Shown: positions 9,075 to 16,925 of the stretch, piece by piece | How the letters are laid out: every line of letters begins with the position of its first letter | Position numbering within the stretch: position 1 is the first letter of the stretch | From: Candidatus Gastranaerophilales bacterium | GTDB lineage: Bacteria; Cyanobacteriota; Vampirovibrionia; Gastranaerophilales; Gastranaerophilaceae | Assembly: GCA_944326475.1 (NCBI GenBank) | Contig: CALVEC010000009.1 | Location: 1 to 64,000 of the forward strand | Direction: 5' to 3' | DNA: 64,000 nt | The notes under the pieces: model-generated | Database searches by the model: none | What the model saw: the letters and a program-made list of their open reading frames with translations, nothing else | Told to the model about the DNA's origin: nothing | Translations under genes and position numbers: made by a program

Positions 9075-9111
9075 TAATTTTGTTATTAGTATTACGCGGA
9101 GTAAGATTGTT

Positions 9112-11379
9112 ATGTTTTCTTTTTTACAAAAAAAAACGGAACCGGAATATATTGAATTGAATAAAATTTATAAAACACTAAAAAACATATACGATGATAC
9201 AATTTCTGATGAGAGAAAAAAATTTTTAACGGAAAAAATAAAAGAAAACGGCTATCTTCCTTATCCATTCATAAAAGCATTGGAAGAACTTACTCCGGCA
9301 GAGGTTTTATTCGGGCTTGAGATAAAATTTGAGCAGAATAACGTATTTAGTGACGGTGAGTTTAAATTTGAAAATGAACAAATCAGCCCTGTTGTGAGAG
9401 CCGGATTTTCTGATTCAAAATGGATTTGCGCTGAGCAGCATAACGTAAAACTAATTAATCTTGCGGGACTTGCTGATGGAAACAAGTCACAAAACCCTGC
9501 AAAACTTATAAACTGGTTAACACAGCTTTTGATACTGCCCTCCGGGCGACCTGACGACGGGGTTTTAAGTACAACTATCTACCTTATTCCCTTCCATCCG
9601 AGAGAATTTGGGTGTGCTTATCTGCCCTCAAGCTCTGAAGTAAGCTCGAAACTTGAGGATGAAACAGTTAAAGAAAAGCTTAAAATTGATGCTAAAGGGC
9701 AGGTGCAGCTATTTATAAAACTTGCTCAGCTTGCGGGTCATCCGGTGATTTATGATGTACTTCCCCAAACAGGCAGATTTTCAAAAATTGTTCTTGCTAA
9801 CCCTTCTATTGCACGCTGGTTTGATATCGGAGAGCTGATTGAGAAAATAAGCAAGTCTGTTGATGAAGTACTTGATACACTGGTGCAGGATTTTGGTGAA
9901 GAAGACGCAAAAATAACTGCGGATTTGTACAAATCTGCCTTAAAACAAGGCTCTTGCAATTTCAGTGAGCATTACAAATCTATCTATGAAAAGTTGGACG
10001 AACTGTTAAAAGATAAGAAAAAAGAGCTTTCTGAAAATATGCTTAAAAAGGAAGAACAAGAAAAAATTCAGAAAAAGGTAAGGAAAATTATTGCGGATGT
10101 TCTGGGGATTAATTCTTCAAAAAATCTTGAGGAAAAAGATATTACAAAACAGGGTGAAGTTATACGTGCACTGATAGATGCCGGTATGTGGTCTGCGCCG
10201 GGCGGGGCGTGGTGTTCGTCCGGTGTTCCTATCTTTGATAAAATGGCTGAACACGCTGAATATCCTATGTTTAAGCACTATGACTTCAAAGGTACGGATG
10301 TAACCCATTTTGCCAATTTAGACTGCCAGACTCCGTATTACTTTGTTTATCTGGAATCAGGTAAGTATAATAAAGACGGCATAAACGCATATATAGATTA
10401 TTTGAAAAAACTTCAAAAAGACTATAATTTTGACGGATTCAGGGTTGATCATATTGACCATATAGTTGATGAAGTATCGGAAAAAGACGGCATTCCGATA
10501 AGCTATAGAGCGCCGAGATGTGTTCTTGCGAAGGCTAATGAGACTCTGAAAAAGCAGGTGCCCCATTTTGCGGCAATGGCTGAATATATGCTTTGGGACA
10601 GGTTCTACAAGGAATATCATGAAGACATGCATTTTGATATTTTATGGGGTGATGATATTATTGCGCAGTGTTCAAAAACACCAGAAATGATTGTAAACAA
10701 CAACCATGAGCTAGCAGAATACAACATAAAAAATCAGGAAATTACTAATTTGTCTATTCTGAAGACTTATAACAATCAGGATGGTGAATTTAGGGATATA
10801 AACCAGTATCCCGGGCAATTGGGCAGAGAAGGCGCTCTGTTCAAGTGGTTTAAGTACAAATTCTTACCCGGCGGAAAGAATGCACAACGACCGGTTATGT
10901 ATGTGGATGGTGATGAATCCTACACTCAAAAAGGTATCGAGAGTGTAATCGGGGCGGAAATAGCAATGAAAAGGGCAAAAGACTACGACTTTTTTGACAA
11001 ATTTGACGCTATTTCAAGATTTGCGCTTAACTCGGAGCTTACCAGAGAAGGAGAAGCTGAAATCTTTGTACAGGATGAAGACGGCTTTTGCGCCTGGATG
11101 GTATCCAAAGACCCGCTTAAAGAGTCATTTTTGATTCTTGCGAATTATAATGCGCCTATCGAACATATTAAAAATGACTCCGGTTCGTATGTAAAAGAAG
11201 GGCAAGCTGTTTACAACAAAACGATAAAGCTTCCTTGCGACTATCAGATAGTTTCAGAGTTTATTTATGATGAAAAGCTAAAAGACTTTACTGAAATTAA
11301 ATTTACGGCACCTGAGACCGAGATGAATTTTGACAGGCTTGAGCCGTCGCAGTTTAAAATATTCAAACTGATACGATAA
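9112..11379 (+). CDS. Alpha-amylase-like glycoside hydrolase (GH13-like)
   Basis: This 755-residue protein lacks a signal peptide, so it is probably a cytoplasmic alpha-glucan enzyme. The central barrel shows the GH13 beta-4 motif GFRVDHIDHI (R444, nucleophile D446) and the beta-5 acid in AAMAEYML (E491). The usual NHD motif appears as NNNHELAEYN (H532-E533), so the third catalytic Asp would be Glu if this alignment holds. A charged coiled segment (~300-345) separates an N-terminal domain from the barrel. A C-terminal beta domain follows. The ATG at 9112 is preferred because GGAG sits 12-15 bases upstream and because a promoter box lies downstream of the earlier TTG at 9052. Exact substrate is unknown. 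Confidence 0.72.
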   Translation: MFSFLQKKTEPEYIELNKIYKTLKNIYDDTISDERKKFLTEKIKENGYLPYPFIKALEELTPAEVLFGLEIKFEQNNVFSDGEFKFENEQISPVVRAGFSDSKWICAEQHNVKLINLAGLADGNKSQNPAKLINWLTQLLILPSGRPDDGVLSTTIYLIPFHPREFGCAYLPSSSEVSSKLEDETVKEKLKIDAKGQVQLFIKLAQLAGHPVIYDVLPQTGRFSKIVLANPSIARWFDIGELIEKISKSVDEVLDTLVQDFGEEDAKITADLYKSALKQGSCNFSEHYKSIYEKLDELLKDKKKELSENMLKKEEQEKIQKKVRKIIADVLGINSSKNLEEKDITKQGEVIRALIDAGMWSAPGGAWCSSGVPIFDKMAEHAEYPMFKHYDFKGTDVTHFANLDCQTPYYFVYLESGKYNKDGINAYIDYLKKLQKDYNFDGFRVDHIDHIVDEVSEKDGIPISYRAPRCVLAKANETLKKQVPHFAAMAEYMLWDRFYKEYHEDMHFDILWGDDIIAQCSKTPEMIVNNNHELAEYNIKNQEITNLSILKTYNNQDGEFRDINQYPGQLGREGALFKWFKYKFLPGGKNAQRPVMYVDGDESYTQKGIESVIGAEIAMKRAKDYDFFDKFDAISRFALNSELTREGEAEIFVQDEDGFCAWMVSKDPLKESFLILANYNAPIEHIKNDSGSYVKEGQAVYNKTIKLPCDYQIVSEFIYDEKLKDFTEIKFTAPETEMNFDRLEPSQFKIFKLIR

Positions 11380-11491
11380 TGTTAAGTATTGTAAAATTAT
11401 GCTTAAAAATCTGACTTTTCTCTAAAGTTTATTAAAACATAAGCCGATATATAGTATGTAAGTAATAAACCGGTCAAACAGGAGAAAAGTT

Positions 11492-11869
11492 ATGACAAAC
11501 AATATTAACGGAATCGGAATCAACACAGGCTCTGTAAACGGATACCCGACAAAGCCTCAAAAAGAAGAAGTTAAATCAGAAGAAAAACAAGACACCCAGC
11601 AGCCCCAAGCTCAAAACCGGGCTTTAAATCCGGATGATGTCTTGACCTTTATGGCACAGCAGGCTGCATTTAAAAAACCGGCAAATCTGTATGCCGGAAA
11701 ATATGACATTGCTAAATACGTCACTCCTGAACAGGCACAACGTATAGCAGGTTTTGTAACAAGTTTTGAAGGTGAAGTTACAAAAGGGCTTGTTACACTG
11801 AACGAAGAATTTGGTGACAACATTTCAGAAGCAGCAAAATATGAAATTGCGGCAAAAATGGTTGTCTAA
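11492..11869 (+). CDS. Small protein of unknown function
   Basis: This 125-residue protein starts with a polar, disordered-looking Asn/Gly and Glu/Lys/Gln-rich part (1-45). The second half is predicted helical and better ordered (ALNPDDVLTFMAQQAAF, VTPEQAQRIAGFVTSFEGEV). There is no signal peptide or membrane helix. A clear AGGAG ribosome site sits 8 bases before the ATG. It is monocistronic, with a terminator following. I recognise no family. Confidence 0.7.
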   Translation: MTNNINGIGINTGSVNGYPTKPQKEEVKSEEKQDTQQPQAQNRALNPDDVLTFMAQQAAFKKPANLYAGKYDIAKYVTPEQAQRIAGFVTSFEGEVTKGLVTLNEEFGDNISEAAKYEIAAKMVV

Positions 11870-11922
11870 AACCTAAAATAAGCATCGTGTAGTACTATAT
11901 AAAACTAAATTGTTTGTCAATC

Positions 11923-11958
11923 AGGTCTTTTGATATACAAAAGACCTTTTTATTTTTG
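11923..11958. terminator. Bidirectional Rho-independent terminator
   Basis: The perfect 10-bp arms AGGTCTTTTG (11923-11932) and CAAAAGACCT (11938-11947) enclose ATATA. A T-tract follows on the plus strand. It serves the 125-residue gene, and the A/T arms could also act for the convergent gene ending at 11950. Confidence 0.8.
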
Positions 11959-12213
11959 TTCCATAGAAAGCTTTGATGAATATTCCGCAATTATTCTTGA
12001 AATATCATAACCGCCGACAACCATTTCCAATATTATCTGATGGTTAATAAGAACGGTCTCTGTGTATTCCATGGTGTCTGTATCAAGCACCTCAAACTCA
12101 ACAAAATCCATACCTACATACTTTATTTTTCCGTATTCGGCGGTGGAACCCCAATGCAGGAACACAATCTGCTTTTCATATTGTTTCAGCTTTTGTACAA
12201 GTGTGAGAGACAT
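11950..12213 (-). CDS. Small protein of unknown function (possible small beta-barrel)
   Basis: The 87-residue protein has a short N-terminal helix and then alternating hydrophobic strands (QIVFLHWG, YGKIKYVGMDFVEFEVLD, ETVLINHQIILEMVVGG). This looks like a small SH3/LSm-type beta-barrel, with a helical tail. There are no catalytic or metal motifs. A strong ribosome site (GGGGAAGGG) precedes the start. The function is unknown; RNA binding would be a guess. Confidence 0.65.
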   Translation of the reverse strand: MSLTLVQKLKQYEKQIVFLHWGSTAEYGKIKYVGMDFVEFEVLDTDTMEYTETVLINHQIILEMVVGGYDISRIIAEYSSKLSMEQK

Positions 12214-12289
12214 AAACCCTTCCCCATAATTCTATACTTTTATAATAACGTTATTGTACATAATGTCAATATTAATTTATTATAATTGT

Positions 12290-12493
12290 ATGTATATTAT
12301 TGAATTGATTGTAAAACTTCTTAACAAAAAAGAAAAAAAACAGGCTGCCATGCCGCAGACAGAGTATGAGAGATGTGAGCACGTATTTCTTCCGATAGAC
12401 AGTACTAATGAGATTCTTGCCTGTACAAAGTGCGGCTTTGTAATACACAAAAGCGATATAAAAGAGAACACAAACAATCCCTTTAAAAGTTAG
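12290..12493 (+). CDS. Small zinc-ribbon protein
   Basis: About 67 residues starting MYIIELIVKLLNKKEKK. It has an amphipathic N-terminal helix and a single zinc-ribbon-like motif (CEHVFLP ... ILACTKCGFVIHKSD: C/H plus CxxC). Alternative in-frame starts exist at 12263 (ATG) and 12254 (TTG); none has a good ribosome site, so the start is uncertain. It is convergent with the large ATPase gene, overlapping its end by 4 bp. A role is unknown, though zinc ribbons of this kind are common in small nucleic-acid-binding proteins. Confidence 0.55.
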   Translation: MYIIELIVKLLNKKEKKQAAMPQTEYERCEHVFLPIDSTNEILACTKCGFVIHKSDIKENTNNPFKS

Positions 12494-15400
12494 AGTTTTA
12501 TGTCGTTTAACTGACAGTATGCTTTAAATGATGAAAAATCGTTTTGGATTTCAGCTTCTATAGCGGGAATTTCCATATCTTTTATCATAACAAGAGCTTT
12601 TTTATAAGTTTCGACTATCTTTTGGGAGTAGTTATTTTTGTTCTGGGGTTTTTTATGTATCATTTCTTCAAGATATTTTGCATATAACTCATAAAGCATA
12701 ACTTTGTGAAGCTTCATGCCGTAAGTTTTCACGATTAACAGAGCTTTTTCAATATACATTCTTGCTGCTTCCATATCGCCTTTTATCATATATATTTCAG
12801 CTATGAGACGTTTGTAGAGCACCATGAAATAGTAGTTGTTTATTTTGGGGTTTTTCGCAACATCCAGTGCTTTCTGGGTAATATCCAGTGCTTTATCTGT
12901 ACCGTCTGTGACCAATGTTACTTTGGCTATATAATACCAGCACAGAAGTGCGCCGACTGCTATTTTTTCTCTGGCAAATATTGTCACCTGCTCATTAAAA
13001 ATATCAAGAGCTTTAGAGAGGTTATCTTCTTCCTGGAGTACTTTTCCGAGGAATGTTTTTAAAAGATTCTTGATTAGTACATCATTGTAATTGTTAGCAA
13101 AAGTGACGACAGAGAACAGTTCTTCTTTAATATTTGCCCAATCTTTTTTGAGTATTTTGTTCAGAATGTTAATAAAATTCCACTGTGAAATGATTTCCGG
13201 CTCGACAATTTCATTTGCTGTTTTTTGTGAAATTTCTATTAGTATTCCTTCTGATTTTTTGATAATACCAAGCATTGAATATGCTAATGCCTTGGAAAGA
13301 GCTACTCTTAACAGGTAATTTTTATTGGTAATATGGTTTTTAGCAACTATTTCATCAATAAAATTCAATACGTTCAAACATTTTTTATTGCCCTGAATTA
13401 TTAAAGCGTTAGCTACAATCAGATTGCACTCAAGCCACGTCTCATAAATAATACTCATCGGGATATCTTTTGTGGGGATAGATTGCGCTATAGCCTGCTC
13501 TATAATCGGGATTATTTCATTGTTTGCTGTGTTGTATATTTCTTCTGAATTTCCGATACTCAATATGGCGCGCAGTTTTTTGTATTTTATAAGAGCACTT
13601 TCGAGTTTATATTCAGGGTAATCAATGAGTTTTAAAACTGTGTCTACTGTTTCTATTACTCCGTGATAATTGCCTATTGCATCGCAGCTTTTTGATAAAT
13701 AGCCAGCAAGTTCAATGATTTTAGGTTTGTTTCCTAGTTTTACCGCTGTCGAGAGTGAATTTGACAGGTAGTTCATTGCTTCGGATGGTTTGGAGAGATA
13801 TAACAGCTTTCCGAGGCGTTCCTGAATATTTGTTATAACAAGGTTGTTTGTTTCGGGGTTGATTTCCTGTGCTATTTTGAGACACTGTTTCTGAGAAAGC
13901 GCCCAAAGATGTTCATCGCCGAGATAAGCACAGAGTTTAACATTGTCCGTCCATATATTCATTGCAAGAAGTTTTTGGTTCAAATTCTGTGCAACCAGCG
14001 CTTTAAGAGCATTACTGGATAATGTGTAATTGTTTATTACATCGAAAATTCTTTCATTTAACAATGTAAAATCTTCGCTCATTTTTGCTCGTTCGTATAC
14101 AAATTTCCACATCAGGGTATTTTTAAAGGCAAACATATTGTCGTTAAACTGGGTCAAATATGCTGAATTAACAAGCATTTGAATAACATTTCTGAAATCG
14201 TCAAAGCTTATTTTCATAACGTGCTCAAGAAGTTTTATGTTGAACTTGTTGCCCATAATTGCCGCAGTGCAGAGAGTTCTGTGTACTGTCGGAAATTTTT
14301 CTTTTAGTATATTTAGTCTTTGTGTTAAGATTTCAAAAAGATTTTTCGGCAGATTGAGAGCAATAGGGGTGGATTTATAAATGATTTCATCATCTTTTGT
14401 TTCAAATGCACCGTTTTCATTAAGAAGTACGAGAATCTGTTCTATAAAAGCACTGTTTCCTTTTGAATTTTCGTATATTTGTTTGAAAACATCTTCTGGT
14501 ATTGGATTTGCACCGTTCATAAACAGTCTTGTGAGGTTTATTGCGTGTTCATAGGTCAGGTTTGACAAAAATACATCCTGATACTCATTTTCTGCAATTT
14601 TCTCGGAGTAAAAATACCCTTGTGAAATTCTTTTGTCTTTGTATGCAACAATAAGTTTTATATTCTCTGAAAGATAGTCTTCGTTTATAAAATGCATTAA
14701 AAATTCATACGACGCCCCGTCTATCATATCAAAATCGTCTATAACTATAATCAGTTTTTGACGCTGGGATATTTCTAAAATTACTTTTTCAAGCAGCTTA
14801 AAGCTGTATTCTTTGTTCACAAGTATTTCTTCAAAATGAGCTGTCAGAGCTGGATATAAAAAATTGAATAAATCACCTGTTTCAGCGTCTGTTAAGGTTG
14901 GTACAACTTTTTGCAAAAGTTTTTTGGTTTCTTTTTGAAATTCTCCTGACATATTAGAATAATTAGGCAGATTGAAAAAGGTCAAAAACATTTCCTGAAA
15001 TATACCAAACGGGCTTATTTGCGAGTTTGCGCTGCATTCACCCCATAACCAGGCATATTTCAATGGAAGCAGTTCGTTAAACAAATATCTTAAAACAGTG
15101 GATTTTCCGTATCCTTCAACACTGCTCAATCCGATTATCTTTTTGTCGTTACTCTTGACTGCTGCAACCATAAGGTTTTTTGATTTTAGCTGGTCAATTT
15201 CCCTCATGGATTCATTAAGTACTTCCTGAACTGTATTTTCTTGAAGTTCGTTGTCTTCAGAAGTGAGTTCGCCGTTTTCTATTTCTTCCCTAACAGGCGG
15301 AACCACAGGTTCATTTTTTTTTTCTTCTGCTCCTACGGCAGATGCAGCTTGTGCAGGTTTTTGCACTTGCCCGACCTGTTTGGGGTGTGCAGGGGGCACT

Positions 15401-16173
15401 TGCGGAGCGGGTTCCGGCGGGGCCTGTTTTGCCGGCTGTGAAGATTGGTTTATATTGGTTTTTAAATCTGTTTCTCCGTGAAAATATTCGTCATCGTCTG
15501 CTAAGGTGCTTAAATCAAAAAAGTCCGTATCTTCTTCGTATGTTTGTTCCGGTTCTGTCTGGCTTTGAGCGTCTGTTTCAACAGATATATTATCAGAAAA
15601 TTCTTCTTCTTCCTGCTTTTTTATCAAAGCTTCGTAGTTATCGGAATAATTCTCAATTTCGTCTGCTGCTTTTTCTTCCTCGGATTTGTCTTGTGTTTCA
15701 TTGTCCAGCTCAATTTCAGGAAGTTCGTTAGTTATATGTTCAGCAGAATTTTCTATGGGTTCGTCAAAAGAGCCGGCAGATGCTTCAAGTTCAATTTTTT
15801 GTTCTTCAAACATTGAAAACGGTTTGACTTCTTGAATAGACGGCATAAAATCTTCGTTTTCCCGTATGGAGCTGTTTTCTTCAGGTGCTGCCGGAGCGGA
15901 TGTTTCTTCTTGTGCGGTGTTTTGCTGTTCAAAAGCAGCGGTTTTATCAGAAAATACAAAACCGCATTTTCTGCATTTTTCGGCTTTTGGCAAATTTGCG
16001 CTTTTGCATGACGGACAGTATTTAATTAACTGTGTATGACAATGCGTGCAGTACTCTGCTGTGAGCAAATTCAATGATTTACATTCCGGACAAACCGTCT
16101 GCACTTTTGCACCGCAAAATTTACATCTTAAACTATTTGCATCTATTTCTTTTTTGCATCGAATGCAATGCAT
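12490..16173 (-). CDS. Zinc-ribbon / STAND-type ATPase / TPR giant protein
   Basis: This 1227-residue protein has a mosaic build. Residues 1-75 carry six CxxC pairs (CIRC, CKFC, CPEC, CTHC, CPSC, CRKC), which form three zinc-ribbon units. Residues ~80-340 are an acidic, Pro/Gln-rich linker. The ATPase domain follows, with Walker A GLSSVEGYGKST (~345-355) and Walker B KLIIVIDDFDMID (~475-487). It is of the AAA/STAND type found in adenylate cyclase-linked ATPases. The remaining ~550 residues are helical repeats of TPR type (ALDIFNEQVTIFARE, ALDITQKALDVAKNP, ARMYIEKALLIVKTYG). No cyclase, kinase or DNA-binding effector domain is visible. It lies downstream of the ECF-like sigma factor operon. 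The likely role is signal-dependent scaffolding. Confidence 0.75.
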   Translation of the reverse strand: MHCIRCKKEIDANSLRCKFCGAKVQTVCPECKSLNLLTAEYCTHCHTQLIKYCPSCKSANLPKAEKCRKCGFVFSDKTAAFEQQNTAQEETSAPAAPEENSSIRENEDFMPSIQEVKPFSMFEEQKIELEASAGSFDEPIENSAEHITNELPEIELDNETQDKSEEEKAADEIENYSDNYEALIKKQEEEEFSDNISVETDAQSQTEPEQTYEEDTDFFDLSTLADDDEYFHGETDLKTNINQSSQPAKQAPPEPAPQVPPAHPKQVGQVQKPAQAASAVGAEEKKNEPVVPPVREEIENGELTSEDNELQENTVQEVLNESMREIDQLKSKNLMVAAVKSNDKKIIGLSSVEGYGKSTVLRYLFNELLPLKYAWLWGECSANSQISPFGIFQEMFLTFFNLPNYSNMSGEFQKETKKLLQKVVPTLTDAETGDLFNFLYPALTAHFEEILVNKEYSFKLLEKVILEISQRQKLIIVIDDFDMIDGASYEFLMHFINEDYLSENIKLIVAYKDKRISQGYFYSEKIAENEYQDVFLSNLTYEHAINLTRLFMNGANPIPEDVFKQIYENSKGNSAFIEQILVLLNENGAFETKDDEIIYKSTPIALNLPKNLFEILTQRLNILKEKFPTVHRTLCTAAIMGNKFNIKLLEHVMKISFDDFRNVIQMLVNSAYLTQFNDNMFAFKNTLMWKFVYERAKMSEDFTLLNERIFDVINNYTLSSNALKALVAQNLNQKLLAMNIWTDNVKLCAYLGDEHLWALSQKQCLKIAQEINPETNNLVITNIQERLGKLLYLSKPSEAMNYLSNSLSTAVKLGNKPKIIELAGYLSKSCDAIGNYHGVIETVDTVLKLIDYPEYKLESALIKYKKLRAILSIGNSEEIYNTANNEIIPIIEQAIAQSIPTKDIPMSIIYETWLECNLIVANALIIQGNKKCLNVLNFIDEIVAKNHITNKNYLLRVALSKALAYSMLGIIKKSEGILIEISQKTANEIVEPEIISQWNFINILNKILKKDWANIKEELFSVVTFANNYNDVLIKNLLKTFLGKVLQEEDNLSKALDIFNEQVTIFAREKIAVGALLCWYYIAKVTLVTDGTDKALDITQKALDVAKNPKINNYYFMVLYKRLIAEIYMIKGDMEAARMYIEKALLIVKTYGMKLHKVMLYELYAKYLEEMIHKKPQNKNNYSQKIVETYKKALVMIKDMEIPAIEAEIQNDFSSFKAYCQLNDIKL

Positions 16174-16234
16174 GATAATATACCAACTTATTACATTTAT
16201 AGAATTATTATATTATAAAAAATTTAAAACGTAT

Positions 16235-16846
16235 CTATTTATTAAAATGAGATTTTACGATTTCAGCTATTTCTAATAATCTTTTGCTTACTTCAGACTG
16301 CGAAAGCTGCGTTATTTCTGCAATTTCACGCTGTTTTTTTTCTTTAACGTATCTTAAGAAAAATATTCTTAAGTACTCTCTGTTCGGATTATTTTTGTGA
16401 GCAACCAGTACGATATCCACAACTTTTTGAAGTAAATCTTTTCTGACAATTCTTTCTTCAAAATTGTTTTTCGGATCCGGAACATTGTACAGAAAAACAG
16501 GTTGCGCTTCTGCAACAGGTGTTATCATTTGAACTTGAGGCACTGTTTCATGAACGAATTGCTGCGGCGCCGGTGTCGGATCCATAAGAACTTCATGAGT
16601 CGAAACATATCTGTTTGAATGCCGTCTGATACGTCCGGATGTTCTTAAAACAGTAAGAATTGATGTATTTACGACTTTTGCCAGATAGCTTTCAAAGTTC
16701 TTTATTTCGTTATTGTCAAACAACGTATAAGAACGTTTATATGCTTCGGAACAAAAATCCTCAAACAAATCTTCATTTCCGATATATTTATTATTTAATC
16801 TAACAAGTCTCTCTATAATTGTCCGTTGTTCTTGAATTGTATTCAA
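16235..16846 (-). CDS. ECF-like sigma factor
   Basis: This 203-residue protein resembles extracytoplasmic-function sigma factors. It has a region 2-like N-terminus (residues ~20-75: EDLFEDFCSEAYKRSYTLFD, FESYLAKVVNTSILTVLRTSGR) and a C-terminal region 4-like helix-turn-helix (~140-203: REYLRIFFLRYVKEKKQREIAEITQLSQSEVSKRL). A Pro/Gln-rich linker joins them. It lies 79 bp downstream of a membrane protein with an anti-sigma zinc motif, which is the normal ECF pairing. Region 2 is divergent, so a sigma-like regulator that is not a true sigma factor is possible. Confidence 0.7.
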   Translation of the reverse strand: MNTIQEQRTIIERLVRLNNKYIGNEDLFEDFCSEAYKRSYTLFDNNEIKNFESYLAKVVNTSILTVLRTSGRIRRHSNRYVSTHEVLMDPTPAPQQFVHETVPQVQMITPVAEAQPVFLYNVPDPKNNFEERIVRKDLLQKVVDIVLVAHKNNPNREYLRIFFLRYVKEKKQREIAEITQLSQSEVSKRLLEIAEIVKSHFNK

Positions 16847-16925
16847 TTTCCCTAACCCATCTGTTTATAACACAGGGACTACCTGTTTATTTTATAATAA
16901 CACAGATTTTAAAATTAGAAAAATT

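Noticed and set aside
15251-15731. Cys/Pro-rich plus-strand open frames opposite the large ATPase
   Set aside because: They mirror the Pro/Gln/Glu-rich linker of the minus-strand gene and have no start signals.
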